Assembly (NCBI RefSeq): GCF_006542275.1
Contig: NZ_CP041217.1
Span: 310,001 to 374,000 of the forward strand
Length of the DNA: 64,000 bases
Direction of reading: 5' to 3'
Source: Saccharibacillus brassicae
Lineage (GTDB): Bacteria; Bacillota; Bacilli; Paenibacillales; Paenibacillaceae
The translations under genes were made by a program, and so were the position numbers. The notes below the pieces were generated by a model. The model was not told the origin of the DNA. It saw only the letters and a list, made by a program, of their open reading frames with translations, and searched no databases. Shown in pieces: positions 17,646-26,616 of the stretch (the stretch's first letter is position 1; each line of letters begins with the position of its first letter).

Positions 17646-18146
17646 TCATTTGGCCGCCCGCAGCAGACGATTGACCGTTTCGCGCCGAAGCCCGATCAGC
17701 TGGCCGATTTCTTCCTGCGTCAGCAGGTCGGTCAGCGGCTGGCCGTACGTATACGTGCTCATCCAGTGTTGAAGCAGGGCGAGGCGTTCCGCCGGCGTTC
17801 CCGCCGTCAGATGATCGATACGCTGCTGCATGAACCGCACTTTGTCCTGAAGCAGAAGCGCGATTTCCAGCGCCTTTTTGGGATCTTCCTCCAGACTTTT
17901 ATACCAGTCGGCGGCCAGGATCGGTTCCACTTCGCTGCTGACGAGCGCAATCGCGGTGCCGTGCGTCTCTTTGGGGCTGATCAGCGAATGATGCGGTACC
18001 ACTTCCCCGGCGTAGAACACGTTGAACAAAATGATATTGCCGTTCTCGTGCAGGCGCGTGACTTTGAACAACCCGCTATGTACGCGATACAAATACTTGC
18101 CGTCGTCTCCCTGGCGAAACAAAATTTCTCCTTTGTGCAAAATCAT
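17646..18146 (-). CDS. Short Crp/Fnr-family transcription regulator
   Basis: 166 residues, against about 220 for the family. It begins inside the beta-roll (KGEILFRQGDDGKYLYRVHSGLFKVTR) and ends right after the recognition helix (TQEEIGQLIGLRRETVNRLLRAAK), so it lacks the first strand and the C-terminal wing. There are no cysteines, so no iron-sulfur cluster, and the residues that bind cAMP are not evident. The start has only a moderate site (AGAGGGACA). It stands 22 bases after the WYL regulator gene on the same strand and may share its transcript. Its target is unknown. Confidence 0.8.
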   Translation of the reverse strand: MILHKGEILFRQGDDGKYLYRVHSGLFKVTRLHENGNIILFNVFYAGEVVPHHSLISPKETHGTAIALVSSEVEPILAADWYKSLEEDPKKALEIALLLQDKVRFMQQRIDHLTAGTPAERLALLQHWMSTYTYGQPLTDLLTQEEIGQLIGLRRETVNRLLRAAK

Positions 18147-18167
18147 GCCTGTCCCTCTTCTCTTCGA

Positions 18168-19130
18168 TTATTCCCGGTACATGCCGGCTACCCGCTCCGC
18201 TTCGCGCGCGACCGCCTCCTTGAGCGCCTGCGGCCCGTCGATCTTCACCGCGCTTCCGAGTCCCAGCAGGAAGCGCAGCGCGAACTCCGGCGTCGCCAGA
18301 TCGGCCCGCACGGCGCAGGCGCCGTTCTCCAGCGCTTCTTCGCGCAGCACCCGAACGTACCGTTCGGCGCGCACGATCTCCAGCGTCTGCGCCTGCATCG
18401 ACAGCTCCGCTTCGTACCGGGGCAGCTTGGCCGGGAACGCTTCGAGCGACGCCTGCCAATAGCCGGCCAGATCGAAGTCGGCGGGATAGTCGAACGGCTC
18501 GTCCAGACGTTCGGCGTTGAGCATTCTGGAGACGCGGAACGTTTTGATCACGCCGCGATCCCGCGCCACGACGTACCAGACGCCGCGCTTGACAGCGAGC
18601 CCGAGCGGCTCGACGGTACGCGGGGCGGGAGCGGCGGCGCCTTCTTGCTCTTTGACGTAGCCGAATCGCAGCCGCCGCTCGGCCCACAGCGCGTCCTGGC
18701 AAACTTCAAGCGCTTCCGGCACGCCCGGCGCGCGGTCATGCCAGGCGGCTTCGTCGATCAGCAGCCGGCGCAGAAAAGCATGGCCCTGCCGCTCCGGTTC
18801 GGGATAGGCGGCCCGCAGCTTGTGCAGGGCGGCCTCGTAATGCCCGCCGAGCCCCAGATCCTGCAGCGGCCCCGACGAAGCCCGCAGCAGCAGCGCCGAA
18901 GTCTCGTTCGGCGTCATGCCGGTCAGGGTGCTGCGATACCCGTCCAGCAGGCTCCAGCCGCCGAAGCGGCCGCGGTGCGCCACGATCGGAATGCCGGACT
19001 GTCCGAGCGCTTCCAGATCACGGCTGACCGTTCGGGGCGTGACTTCCAGCTCGCCTGCGAGCTGCCGCGTCGACAGGCGGCCCCGGCTCTGAAGCAGCAG
19101 CACGATCTTGAGCATCCGGTCGCCTCGCAT
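18168..19130 (-). CDS. WYL-domain transcription regulator (YafY/DeoR type)
   Basis: 320 residues. The N-terminal winged helix-turn-helix is clear (RMLKIVLLLQSRGRLSTRQLAGELEVTPRTVSRDLEALGQSGIPI), followed by a WYL domain (near residues 145-220, with KRGVWYVVARDRGVIKTFRVSRM) and the C-terminal extension usual for the family. WYL domains sense small ligands or nucleic acids. GAAGGAGG stands seven bases before the ATG at 19130; the longer frame runs into the operator repeats. It is divergent from the SDR gene, and a pair of direct repeats lies between them, so it likely controls that gene and itself. Confidence 0.9.
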   Translation of the reverse strand: MRGDRMLKIVLLLQSRGRLSTRQLAGELEVTPRTVSRDLEALGQSGIPIVAHRGRFGGWSLLDGYRSTLTGMTPNETSALLLRASSGPLQDLGLGGHYEAALHKLRAAYPEPERQGHAFLRRLLIDEAAWHDRAPGVPEALEVCQDALWAERRLRFGYVKEQEGAAAPAPRTVEPLGLAVKRGVWYVVARDRGVIKTFRVSRMLNAERLDEPFDYPADFDLAGYWQASLEAFPAKLPRYEAELSMQAQTLEIVRAERYVRVLREEALENGACAVRADLATPEFALRFLLGLGSAVKIDGPQALKEAVAREAERVAGMYRE

Positions 19131-19181
19131 GGGTCGTCCTCCTTCGCCGCTTGTTGGGTGCGGCCGTTTTTTGTATTTGCC

Positions 19182-19217
19182 TTTTTTAATATAAGACATT
19201 TTTTAATATAAGACAAA
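19182..19217. promoter_or_regulatory. Direct repeats, probable operator of the WYL regulator
   Basis: TTTTTTAATATAAGACA occurs twice, at 19182-19198 and 19201-19217, an exact 17-base repeat with a 19-base period, in the gap between the divergent WYL regulator and SDR genes. The AT-rich exact repetition in a GC-rich neighbourhood suggests a binding site. The spacing of nearly two helical turns would place two proteins on the same face. Confidence 0.55.
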
Positions 19218-19324
19218 GGTTGTCATCTATTATCTTTTATATTGGAAAAGCGGCAAGAGTTCGACCGGCCATGGCCGGGACGGACCTTGATCCGACGACG
19301 AATATTCGAAAAGAGGTGGCTTAC

Positions 19325-20206
19325 ATGCCGGACATGCACAAACCGTTAAGCGGTAAAACGGCGCTGGTCGCCGGAGCGACCAGAGGCGCCGGACGCGGAA
19401 TCGCCCGTCAGTTGGGCGCGCTCGGCGCGCACGTCTACGTGACCGGGCGCACGACGAGAACGTCCGCGTCGGACATGGACCGAAGCGAGACGATCGAAGA
19501 CACGGCCGAACAGGTCGACGCGCTCGGCGGCAGCGCTTCGGCGATCCAGGTCGACCATACCGAGCCCCGGCAGGTCGAAGCTTTGGCGGAACGTATCGCC
19601 GCGGAACGCGGCGGGCTGGACATTCTCGTCAACGATATTTGGGGCGGCGACGCCCTGACGCGCTGGGATCACAAGCTGTGGGAGCATTCGCTCGAAGACG
19701 GCCTGCTGATCCAGCGGCGCGCGGTGCATACGCATCTGATCACGTCCCGCTTCATGCTGCCGCTGATGCTGGACCGTCCCGGCGGAATCGTGCTGGAGAT
19801 TACGGACGGCACGGATTACCGGTTTCGGGGCAACGTGTATTACAGTCTGGCCAAAGTGTCCGGCATCCATCTGGCGGCGGCGATGGCCGAAGAACTTCGG
19901 CCGCACGGCATCGCCGCCGTGTCGCTGACGCCCGGCTTCCTGCGCTCGGAAGCGATGCTGGACCTGTTCGGCGTCACCGAAGCCGACTGGCGCGGCGCGG
20001 TGAAGACGGAGCCGCATTTTATCGCTTCGGAGACGCCGGCGTATGTCGGCCAGGCGGCGGCGAGGCTCGCCGCCGATCCGGAGCGGATGGCGTTCACCGG
20101 GCAGGCGCTCAGCTCGTGGGAACTGTCGGACCGCTACGGCTTCGCCGACGCGGACGGCAGCCGCCCGCATTGGGGACGCTACGCGGCGGAACACGGGCTG
20201 GCCTGA
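19325..20206 (+). CDS. Short-chain dehydrogenase/reductase (SDR) family oxidoreductase
   Basis: 293 residues. Classical Rossmann start KTALVAGATRGAGRGIARQLGALGAHVYVTGRT (TGxxxGxG variant AGATRGAGRG), then ILVNDIWGGD, and the catalytic tyrosine/lysine in YYSLAKVSGIHL (near residue 180). Resembles the DHRS1-like group, with a longer C-terminal part. The substrate is unknown. GAGGTGG precedes the ATG. Divergent from the WYL regulator that probably controls it. Confidence 0.88.
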   Translation: MPDMHKPLSGKTALVAGATRGAGRGIARQLGALGAHVYVTGRTTRTSASDMDRSETIEDTAEQVDALGGSASAIQVDHTEPRQVEALAERIAAERGGLDILVNDIWGGDALTRWDHKLWEHSLEDGLLIQRRAVHTHLITSRFMLPLMLDRPGGIVLEITDGTDYRFRGNVYYSLAKVSGIHLAAAMAEELRPHGIAAVSLTPGFLRSEAMLDLFGVTEADWRGAVKTEPHFIASETPAYVGQAAARLAADPERMAFTGQALSSWELSDRYGFADADGSRPHWGRYAAEHGLA

Positions 20207-20299
20207 CGCCCCCGAAGCGGGAAGATCGGTGCAGGAAGATTGATGCAGGAAGATCCGCATCGGAAAGCCGCAGCAGCAAGATGCGTGCGGAAACTCTGC

Positions 20300-20336
20300 A
20301 AAAAAAGCCGCCGGCATGCAGCCGGCGGCTTTTTTG
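20300..20336. terminator. Bidirectional terminator between the SDR and serine hydrolase genes
   Basis: Perfect stem AAAAAAGCCGCCGGC with loop ATGCA and its complement, with T-tracts on both strands, between two convergent genes. Confidence 0.9.
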
Positions 20337-20342
20337 CGCTTG

Positions 20343-21803
20343 CTATTGATCGAAAGCGAGCCGGCGGATCGCCGCCGTCATCGCATTCGTGTCGAGGCCG
20401 CCGAGATTGCCGAGCAGCACGACGACGGTCCCGTCGCTAAGGCCGCGCCGCAGGCCGGTCGTATAGCCGTTGCCGCCGCCGTTATGGAACACGACTTTGT
20501 CGGCGCCTTCGCCTTCGGTCATCCAGCCGTAGCCGTAATTTTTGTACGGCGTCGGCGTGTACATGGCGTCCATCGTCGCTTCGGACAACAGCTTGCCCGC
20601 GCTCAGCGAATCGGCCCAGATCAGCATGTCGTCGAGCGTCGAATACAGGCTGCCCGTGCCGGAAGGCGAGAAATAATACTCGTCGACGCTTTTCCACGCC
20701 TTCTCCTGCCAATCGTACGTGTAGCCGGTCGGAATCTTCGTCTGGCGCGTCGCCGTGCCGCTGTGCTTCATGCCGAGCGGATCGAGAATTTGCGACTGGA
20801 CGAATTCGGGATAGCTCATGCCGGACGTCTCTTCAATGATGTAAGCGAGCAGCACGTAGCCGCTGTTGCTGTACATATAATCGGTGCCGGGCACGAACTT
20901 GAGCGGGCTGGCCTGGATCTCTTTGACTGTCTCCGCAAGCGGGGTGCCTTCTTTGCGCTCGAAATTGAGCGCGATGCCGGACGTATGCGACAGCAGCATC
21001 CCGAGCGTGATCTCGTCGCCGCGCGGATAACCGGGAATATGCTGCGCCAGCGTATCGTCGACGCTCAGCTTGCCTTCTTCGGCCAGCTTCATGACGGAAG
21101 CGGCGGTGAACGTTTTGGTCAGCGAGCCGAGCCGCATAAGGTCGGTCGGCCGAACGAGCGTCGACGCCGACGAGACGCCGTACGCTTTGCGCATTTTGAC
21201 GCTGCCGTTTTGGGCGACGAGCATGCTGCCCGAGAAATTTTGCGTTTTCAAAAAAGCGTCGACGGGCTCCATGCCGGGATCGACCTGCGTATGCGTATCC
21301 GTCGTCAGCGACAGCTTCAGCGTGCCCGGGCCGGATACCGGCACGACGTCCGCTTTGAGCGGTTCGGTCAGTCCGCGCAGCGGCACGGTCAAAATGCCGT
21401 CCACGTAGCGCGTCGTGCCCGGCATGCGCAGGGCGAAGCCGTTGATCGAGACCGTATCGGAGCCCGGACGGTAGAGCAGTTCGTCGCCGTTGAGCGTCAC
21501 GATCGCGGCGCGCTGGACTTTGTCCCACTTGACCTGCGCCCCGAGCGATACGGCGCCTTCACGCACCGGCACGTACGTCAGCGAACGGTACGTGTAGACG
21601 CTCGGCCCCCACCGGGCCGGCTGTCCGTCGATCTCGGCCGAAATAGCCGTTCGGCCCGCGGCCGCCGGAAGAGAGGCGGCTTCGCCAGTGCCTGCCGCGT
21701 TCGCCGTCTGCGCCGGCAGCGTGCCGCCGACTATGGCCAGCGCCAGGCCGGCGCTCAGCGCGGCGCGGCTCCAGGCGAAGCTTTTTTTCCATTCGAATAT
21801 CAT
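20343..21803 (-). CDS. Secreted serine hydrolase of the beta-lactamase/penicillin-binding class C fold with a stalk domain
   Basis: 486 residues. A signal peptide (residues 1-36, ending ANAAG) is followed by a copper amine oxidase-like N-terminal domain (about 50-170, with YVPVREGAVSLGAQVKWD), a stalk common in Paenibacillus exoproteins. Residues 180-480 are the class C fold: SLTK (catalytic serine and lysine, near 231), YSNSGY (near 315) and HNGGG (near 442). The group contains esterases, D-aminopeptidases and beta-lactamases. Which one this is cannot be told. GAGGGGG lies before the ATG. Convergent with the SDR gene. Confidence 0.88.
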   Translation of the reverse strand: MIFEWKKSFAWSRAALSAGLALAIVGGTLPAQTANAAGTGEAASLPAAAGRTAISAEIDGQPARWGPSVYTYRSLTYVPVREGAVSLGAQVKWDKVQRAAIVTLNGDELLYRPGSDTVSINGFALRMPGTTRYVDGILTVPLRGLTEPLKADVVPVSGPGTLKLSLTTDTHTQVDPGMEPVDAFLKTQNFSGSMLVAQNGSVKMRKAYGVSSASTLVRPTDLMRLGSLTKTFTAASVMKLAEEGKLSVDDTLAQHIPGYPRGDEITLGMLLSHTSGIALNFERKEGTPLAETVKEIQASPLKFVPGTDYMYSNSGYVLLAYIIEETSGMSYPEFVQSQILDPLGMKHSGTATRQTKIPTGYTYDWQEKAWKSVDEYYFSPSGTGSLYSTLDDMLIWADSLSAGKLLSEATMDAMYTPTPYKNYGYGWMTEGEGADKVVFHNGGGNGYTTGLRRGLSDGTVVVLLGNLGGLDTNAMTAAIRRLAFDQ

Positions 21804-21915
21804 GTGCTTGAATCCCCCTCGTGTTCTCTGCCCGCCAAAGCGGATCGTCTATGTATGTATACCGCGCGGGAGAAGAATAGTTGTGCGCTGCGCAAGCGGA
21901 AAGTCATTCATATAA

Positions 21916-21970
21916 CTATACTTTATATAGTACGTTATTTTTTGACGTATGTTTACGAATTTGATATGAT
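21916..21970 (+). promoter_or_regulatory. Promoter of the luciferase-like gene with upstream inverted repeat
   Basis: A sigma-A promoter, TTGACG at 21943-21948, 16 bases, TATGAT at 21965-21970. Ten bases before it a perfect inverted repeat ACTATA-CTTTA-TATAGT (21916-21932) could bind a regulator. No regulator gene is adjacent. Confidence 0.55.
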
Positions 21971-22047
21971 AGAGGTATCAGAACGATAAATTTATTACGC
22001 GCACGGCGCTGTTCCTAACGAATCGCGCTTGAGAGGGGAACCCATAT

Positions 22048-23088
22048 ATGCTTAAGATCGGCATGCTCGACCAATCCACCATCACCGAAGGCTCCGGCCC
22101 GAGAGAAGCGCTTCAGGCGACGACCGCGCTCGCCAAGGAAGCCGACCGGCTCGGCTTCAGCCGCTTCTGGGTGTCGGAACACCACAGTTCCAAAGCGCTC
22201 GCCCATTCCAGCCCGGAAGTGCTGATCGCGCATCTGGCGGCCAACACTTCGCGTATCCGGCTCGGCTCCGGCGGCATCATGCTGCCCCATTACAGCGCTT
22301 ATAAAGTCGCGGAGAACTTCCGCCTGCTCGAAGCGCTGTACCCGAACCGGATCGATCTCGGCGTAGGCCGCGCGCCGGGCGGACGCCCGCTGTCCACCCG
22401 CGCCCTGCAGGAAGGCCATTACCACGGCGCCGACCCGTATCCGCAGCAGATCATCGACCTGATCGCCTACCTGAACGACGCCGTTCCGGCCGACCACCGC
22501 TTCGCCGGACTTAGCGTGTCGCCTTCGGTCGACAGCGTGCCGCAGCTGTGGCTGCTCGGCTCAAGCGGCGGCACCGCGCGCCTGGCCGCACAGACCGGCG
22601 CGTCGTACGCGTTCGCGCAGTTCTTCGGCACGCCGGGCGGACGCGAAGCGACCGAGTTCTACCACGACAACTTCGAGCCGTCGCTGATGGCTCCGAAGCC
22701 GAAATCGCTTGCCGCGATTACCGTCGTCTGCGCGGACACGCAGGAAGAAGCGGAGCGCCTCGCTTCGAGTTCCGACCTGTTCTTCCTCGCCATGTACAAA
22801 GGCATGGAGCTGCCGTATCTGCCGTCGGTGCAGACGGCGATGGATTATCCGTACACGCCGTACGACCGCGAACAGATCGCCGCAACGCGCGCTTACCGCG
22901 TCGTCGGCACGCAGGACGTCGTGAAGAAGCGCCTGCTGGAGCTGGCGGAAGAGTACCATACCGACGAGCTGATGATCGTCTCTTCGGTCCATGATCTCGA
23001 CGCGCGGATCAAGTCGGTGCGCCTCGTCGCGGAAGCGATGGAGCTGAGCGGCCAGACTCAACAGCCCGAAGCGCAGGGCAGCCGCTAA
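22048..23088 (+). CDS. LLM-class flavin-dependent oxidoreductase (bacterial luciferase-like, MsnO8 family)
   Basis: 346 residues, single TIM-barrel. Characteristic blocks are GFSRFWVSEHHSSKALAHSSPEVLIAHLAANTSRIRLGSGGIMLPHYSAYKVAENFRLLEALYPNRIDLGVGRAPGG (given here only as landmarks at residues 36 to 112, shown in part: SRFWVSEHHS, RIRLGSGGIML, RIDLGVGRAPGG). Members use reduced flavin and oxygen; the substrate is usually unknown. GAGAGGGG lies before the ATG. Single gene with its own promoter and terminator. Confidence 0.88.
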   Translation: MLKIGMLDQSTITEGSGPREALQATTALAKEADRLGFSRFWVSEHHSSKALAHSSPEVLIAHLAANTSRIRLGSGGIMLPHYSAYKVAENFRLLEALYPNRIDLGVGRAPGGRPLSTRALQEGHYHGADPYPQQIIDLIAYLNDAVPADHRFAGLSVSPSVDSVPQLWLLGSSGGTARLAAQTGASYAFAQFFGTPGGREATEFYHDNFEPSLMAPKPKSLAAITVVCADTQEEAERLASSSDLFFLAMYKGMELPYLPSVQTAMDYPYTPYDREQIAATRAYRVVGTQDVVKKRLLELAEEYHTDELMIVSSVHDLDARIKSVRLVAEAMELSGQTQQPEAQGSR

Positions 23089-23238
23089 CGAAGCGTTAAG
23101 CCGTCCGAGACGGCCGCCGCCCTCCTGTTCGCACACTTGGCCGGCCCGGCCGAGGCGGCTGCGCGAGCGGACGCCGAGTCCGGCTGCACGCACAAGCCCG
23201 GCTCTCCGCCCGGAGCGAACCGGACTGCTCCCGCAAAT

Positions 23239-23276
23239 GAAAAAAGAGGTTCCCTCCGTGGAGGGAACCTCTTTTT
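23239..23276. terminator. Bidirectional terminator between the luciferase-like gene and aspA
   Basis: Stem AAAAAGAGGTTCCCTCC with a two-base centre and its complement, flanked by A and T tracts, between convergent genes. Confidence 0.9.
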
Positions 23277-23332
23277 GGCCTGAGCGGCGATAGGCTGCGC
23301 GGCCCGACCTTGATCCGACCGCCCGCGGCGGA

Positions 23333-24754
23333 TCAGTCCCGCGTCAGCTGCGACGAACCGGCGATGCCCGGCTTCGTCATCTCGAACGGATTCAGGATGA
23401 TGTCCAGTTCTTCTTCGCTCAGTACGTTGTGCATCAGGCACAGATCGCGCACGGAGCGGCCGGTCGTCATCGCTTCGCGGGCGATACGGGCGCAGATCTC
23501 GTAGCCCAGATACGGGCTGAGCGCCGTAATGACGCCGACGCTGCGCTCGACGTACTCCGCGCAGTTCGCTTCGTTCGCTTCGATGCCGTCGATGCAGTGC
23601 GTACGGAACACGGTCAGCGCCTGGTTCATGATGCTGATCGATTGCAGCAGGTTGAACACGAGCACAGGTTCCATCACGTTCAGTTCCAGCTGTCCGGCTT
23701 CGGACGCGAGCGAAATCGTGTGGTCGTTGCCGATAACCTGGAAAGCGGTCTGGTTGACCACTTCGCACATGACCGGATTGACTTTGCCCGGCATGATCGA
23801 CGAACCCGGCTGGCGTTCCGGCAGCTTGAGCTCGGCCAGGCCCGCGCGCGGACCCGAAGCGAGCAGACGGATATCGTTGGCGATTTTGGACAGGTTGATC
23901 ATGCAAATCTTCAGCGCGCCGGACAACTCCGTGTACGCGTCCGTATTTTGCGTCGCGTCGACGAGGTCTTCGGCGTGGCGCAGCGGCATGGCACTGATCT
24001 CGGCCAGCTTGATCACGACCGCGTCCATGTAGGCCACGTCCGCGTTCAATCCGGTGCCGATCGCCGTCGCGCCCATATTGACTTCGTGCAGCAGTTCCTT
24101 GGAACGGCGCACCCGGTGCAGGTCGCGGCCCAGCACGCGCGCGTAAGCGGCGAATTCCTGGCCCAGCCGGATCGGCACGGCGTCCTGCAGATGCGTGCGG
24201 CCCATTTTGATCACATGGTCGAACTCGCGCGCCTTGTTCTCGAACGAGCGCTGAAGGCGCTCCATCGTGTCTTCGAGCTTCTCGACGAGCGACAGCGCGG
24301 CGATATGGATCGCGGTCGGAAACACGTCGTTCGTCGACTGCGCCATATTGACGTGCACGTTCGGATTGAGATGGAAATAATCGCCTTTGGCTTTGCCCAT
24401 CAGCTCAAGCGCCCGGTTCGCGATCACCTCGTTGGCGTTCATGTTGATCGACGTGCCTGCGCCGCCCTGAATCGGATCGACGATGAACTGCCCGTCCCAG
24501 ATCCCGTCCATCACTTCGCCCGCCGCCTCGACGATCGGCGCGCCGAGATGCGGCTGAAGACGCCCCACTTCCATGTTCGCGAGCGCGGCCGCTTTTTTGA
24601 CGATGCCGAGCGCGCGGATCATCGATTCGTGAATCCGGTAGCCCGTAATCGGGAAGTTTTCGATCGCCCTCATCGTCTGTACGCCGTAGTACGCGTCGGC
24701 GGGAACCTGCTTGGCTCCCAGGAAGTCTTTTTCGATCCGAAACTGCGGTTGCAT
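23333..24754 (-). CDS. aspA: Aspartate ammonia-lyase
   Basis: Converts L-aspartate to fumarate and ammonia. 473 residues, the normal length. The fumarase/aspartase signature is GSSIMPGKVNP (near residue 322), and the other active-site regions are GTSINMNANEVIANRA (near 100), STNDVFPTA (near 140) and GRTHLQDAVP (near 187). N-terminal FRIEKDFLGAKQVPADAYYGVQTMRAIENF points to aspartase more than to fumarase C. AAAGGA stands before the ATG. It is followed on the same strand by no other gene; the ald-osmC pair lies 118 bases upstream, and all three handle amino-acid nitrogen or stress. Confidence 0.94.
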   Translation of the reverse strand: MQPQFRIEKDFLGAKQVPADAYYGVQTMRAIENFPITGYRIHESMIRALGIVKKAAALANMEVGRLQPHLGAPIVEAAGEVMDGIWDGQFIVDPIQGGAGTSINMNANEVIANRALELMGKAKGDYFHLNPNVHVNMAQSTNDVFPTAIHIAALSLVEKLEDTMERLQRSFENKAREFDHVIKMGRTHLQDAVPIRLGQEFAAYARVLGRDLHRVRRSKELLHEVNMGATAIGTGLNADVAYMDAVVIKLAEISAMPLRHAEDLVDATQNTDAYTELSGALKICMINLSKIANDIRLLASGPRAGLAELKLPERQPGSSIMPGKVNPVMCEVVNQTAFQVIGNDHTISLASEAGQLELNVMEPVLVFNLLQSISIMNQALTVFRTHCIDGIEANEANCAEYVERSVGVITALSPYLGYEICARIAREAMTTGRSVRDLCLMHNVLSEEELDIILNPFEMTKPGIAGSSQLTRD

Positions 24755-24871
24755 TATTTTCCGTCCTTTCCAAACTGCTTATTTGGTGAAGCCCGATGTT
24801 ACTTTTTTCCGCCATACTGTATATTTATCGGAAATTTCCAATTTTATGTTTAGCGGTAGGCGCGCCGTTGT

Positions 24872-25327
24872 TCAATGCGCCTTCTGCGCAAACGTGACGG
24901 TCGGCTCGGCCGACACTTCGACGTTGCCCTGAAGCGCCCGCGTAATCATGCACGAACTTTCGGCTTTGCGGGCCAGGCGTTCCGCTTTGGCCAGCGTTTC
25001 TTCGCTCTGCCCGCCGGCCAGAACAAGCAGCGGGCGGTGCGTGATCGAGCGGTATGTGAAAATATTGTCCGTCACGTCCACGACACCTTCCGCGTCCAGC
25101 GTGAGGCTCTCCACTTCGATCGAAGAGCGTTCGAGCATGGCCGCAAGCGTAATGATGTAGCAGGTCGCCGCCGCGCCGAGCAGCATCTCGTCCGGATTGG
25201 TGCCGACGCCCGGTCCGCCCATCGGCTCGGGAATCGAAATGTCCGTTTGCAGCTGTCCGCTTTCGATCCGGCCGGTGCTGTTGCGTCCGCCGTTCCAGTC
25301 CGCTTTGAGCCGGAAAATATGATTCAT
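24872..25327 (-). CDS. OsmC/Ohr-family peroxide-resistance protein
   Basis: 151 residues. The two conserved reactive cysteines are in [13 protein letters not shown] (near residue 56) and SSCMITRAL (near 126). The family reduces organic hydroperoxides with thiols. The subgroup is the SACP/YhfA-like OsmC type. The ATG is inside the stop codon of ald (ATGA overlap at 25324-25327), so it is translated together with ald, an unusual pairing. GGGAGAG lies upstream. Confidence 0.88.
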   Translation of the reverse strand: MNHIFRLKADWNGGRNSTGRIESGQLQTDISIPEPMGGPGVGTNPDEMLLGAAATCYIITLAAMLERSSIEVESLTLDAEGVVDVTDNIFTYRSITHRPLLVLAGGQSEETLAKAERLARKAESSCMITRALQGNVEVSAEPTVTFAQKAH

Positions 25328-26460
25328 GCGAAAGTCTCTCCCTTTTCACTCAGAATGGCTTCCACTTCAGTATACGCCAATCCGTGCGCTTCGGCGACCG
25401 CCCGGTACGTCACGCGGCCCGCGCACGTGTTGATGCCTTTGGCGATCGCGGGGTTGTGCCGCGCGGCTTCCCGGAAGCCTTTGTTCGCGATCTGCAGACC
25501 GTACGGCGTCGTCACCATGTTCAGCGCAAGCGTCGACGTGCGGGCGACCGCGCCCGGCATGTTCGCGACCGCGTAATGCAGCACGCCGTGCTTGACGTAC
25601 ACGGGATCGTCATGCGTCGTGATCCGGTCGATCGTCTCGATCGAACCGCCCTGGTCGATCGCCACGTCCACGATGACCGAACCTCCTTCCATCGTCCGCA
25701 CCATGTTTTCGGTAACGAGCTTGGGCGCACGCGCTCCCGGGATGAGCACGGCGCCCACGAGCAGATCGGCGCGGGCGACAGCCGTCTCCAGATTGTGCTT
25801 GTCCGACATAAGCGTCTTGAGCCGGCCCGCGAACTGGTCGTCCAGCCGCCGCAGCCGATCCGCGTTGATATCGAGCAGCGTCACATCCGCGCCGAGCCCG
25901 ATCGCCATCTTGGCCGCGTTGACGCCGACCGTGCCGCCGCCGACGATCGTAACCCTGCCCGGCTCCACGCCCGGCACGCCGCCGAGCAGCACGCCTTTGC
26001 CGCCGGACGATTTTTCCAGAAAATGAGCGCCGATCTGGATCGACATCCGGCCCGCGACTTCGCTCATCGGCGTCAGCAGCGGCAGGCTTCCGTCCGGAAG
26101 CTGGATCGTCTCGTACGCGATACCGGTGACGCCCGTGTCCGCCAGGGCGCGGGTCAACTCCGGTTCCGGAGCCAAATGCAGATACGTGTACAAAATCAGC
26201 CGCGCGCGGAAAAAACCGTATTCGGCCGGCAGCGGCTCCTTGATCTTGACGACCATTTCGGCCGCCCACGCTTCCGCCGCGTCGGCTGCAATCGCAGCTC
26301 CGACCGCCTTATAATCTTCGTCCGAAAACCCGATGCCGAGTCCCGCTCCGCTCTGCACCCGGACCTCGTGTCCTTCGGCGATGTACGCTTTGGCGGAAGC
26401 CGGGGTCATGCCGACCCGATACTCGTTGTTCTTGATCTCTTTCGGTACGCCGATGATCAT
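25324..26460 (-). CDS. ald: Alanine dehydrogenase
   Basis: NAD-dependent interconversion of L-alanine with pyruvate and ammonia. 378 residues. N terminus [20 protein letters not shown] is diagnostic, with catalytic lysine in [12 protein letters not shown] (near 73), histidine in [10 protein letters not shown] (near 95) and the Rossmann motif [24 protein letters not shown] (near 170). GGGAGGG precedes the ATG. First gene of a two-gene unit with the OsmC-like gene. Divergent from aroA, about 290 bases apart. Confidence 0.95.
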   Translation of the reverse strand: MIIGVPKEIKNNEYRVGMTPASAKAYIAEGHEVRVQSGAGLGIGFSDEDYKAVGAAIAADAAEAWAAEMVVKIKEPLPAEYGFFRARLILYTYLHLAPEPELTRALADTGVTGIAYETIQLPDGSLPLLTPMSEVAGRMSIQIGAHFLEKSSGGKGVLLGGVPGVEPGRVTIVGGGTVGVNAAKMAIGLGADVTLLDINADRLRRLDDQFAGRLKTLMSDKHNLETAVARADLLVGAVLIPGARAPKLVTENMVRTMEGGSVIVDVAIDQGGSIETIDRITTHDDPVYVKHGVLHYAVANMPGAVARTSTLALNMVTTPYGLQIANKGFREAARHNPAIAKGINTCAGRVTYRAVAEAHGLAYTEVEAILSEKGETFA

Positions 26461-26586
26461 GCCGTATCCCTCCCGTTTGCCCGCTTTTTCTAAGTGGGTA
26501 AAGTTCCCAATTCCATCTTACCATGCCCGAATCCAAAAGAAATGGTCCTTTTTCCGGCGTTTTTTGACCGAAAGATCTATCACGTC

Positions 26587-26616
26587 TTGCTATGTATGCG
26601 CTAACCGGATTAGAAT
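26587..26616 (+). promoter_or_regulatory. Predicted aroA promoter
   Basis: TTGCTA at 26587-26592, 18 bases, TAGAAT at 26611-26616, with a leader of about 130 bases. In the leader CCTGTTTCGAAA occurs twice, 72 bases apart. No riboswitch or T-box motif is seen there. Confidence 0.45.
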
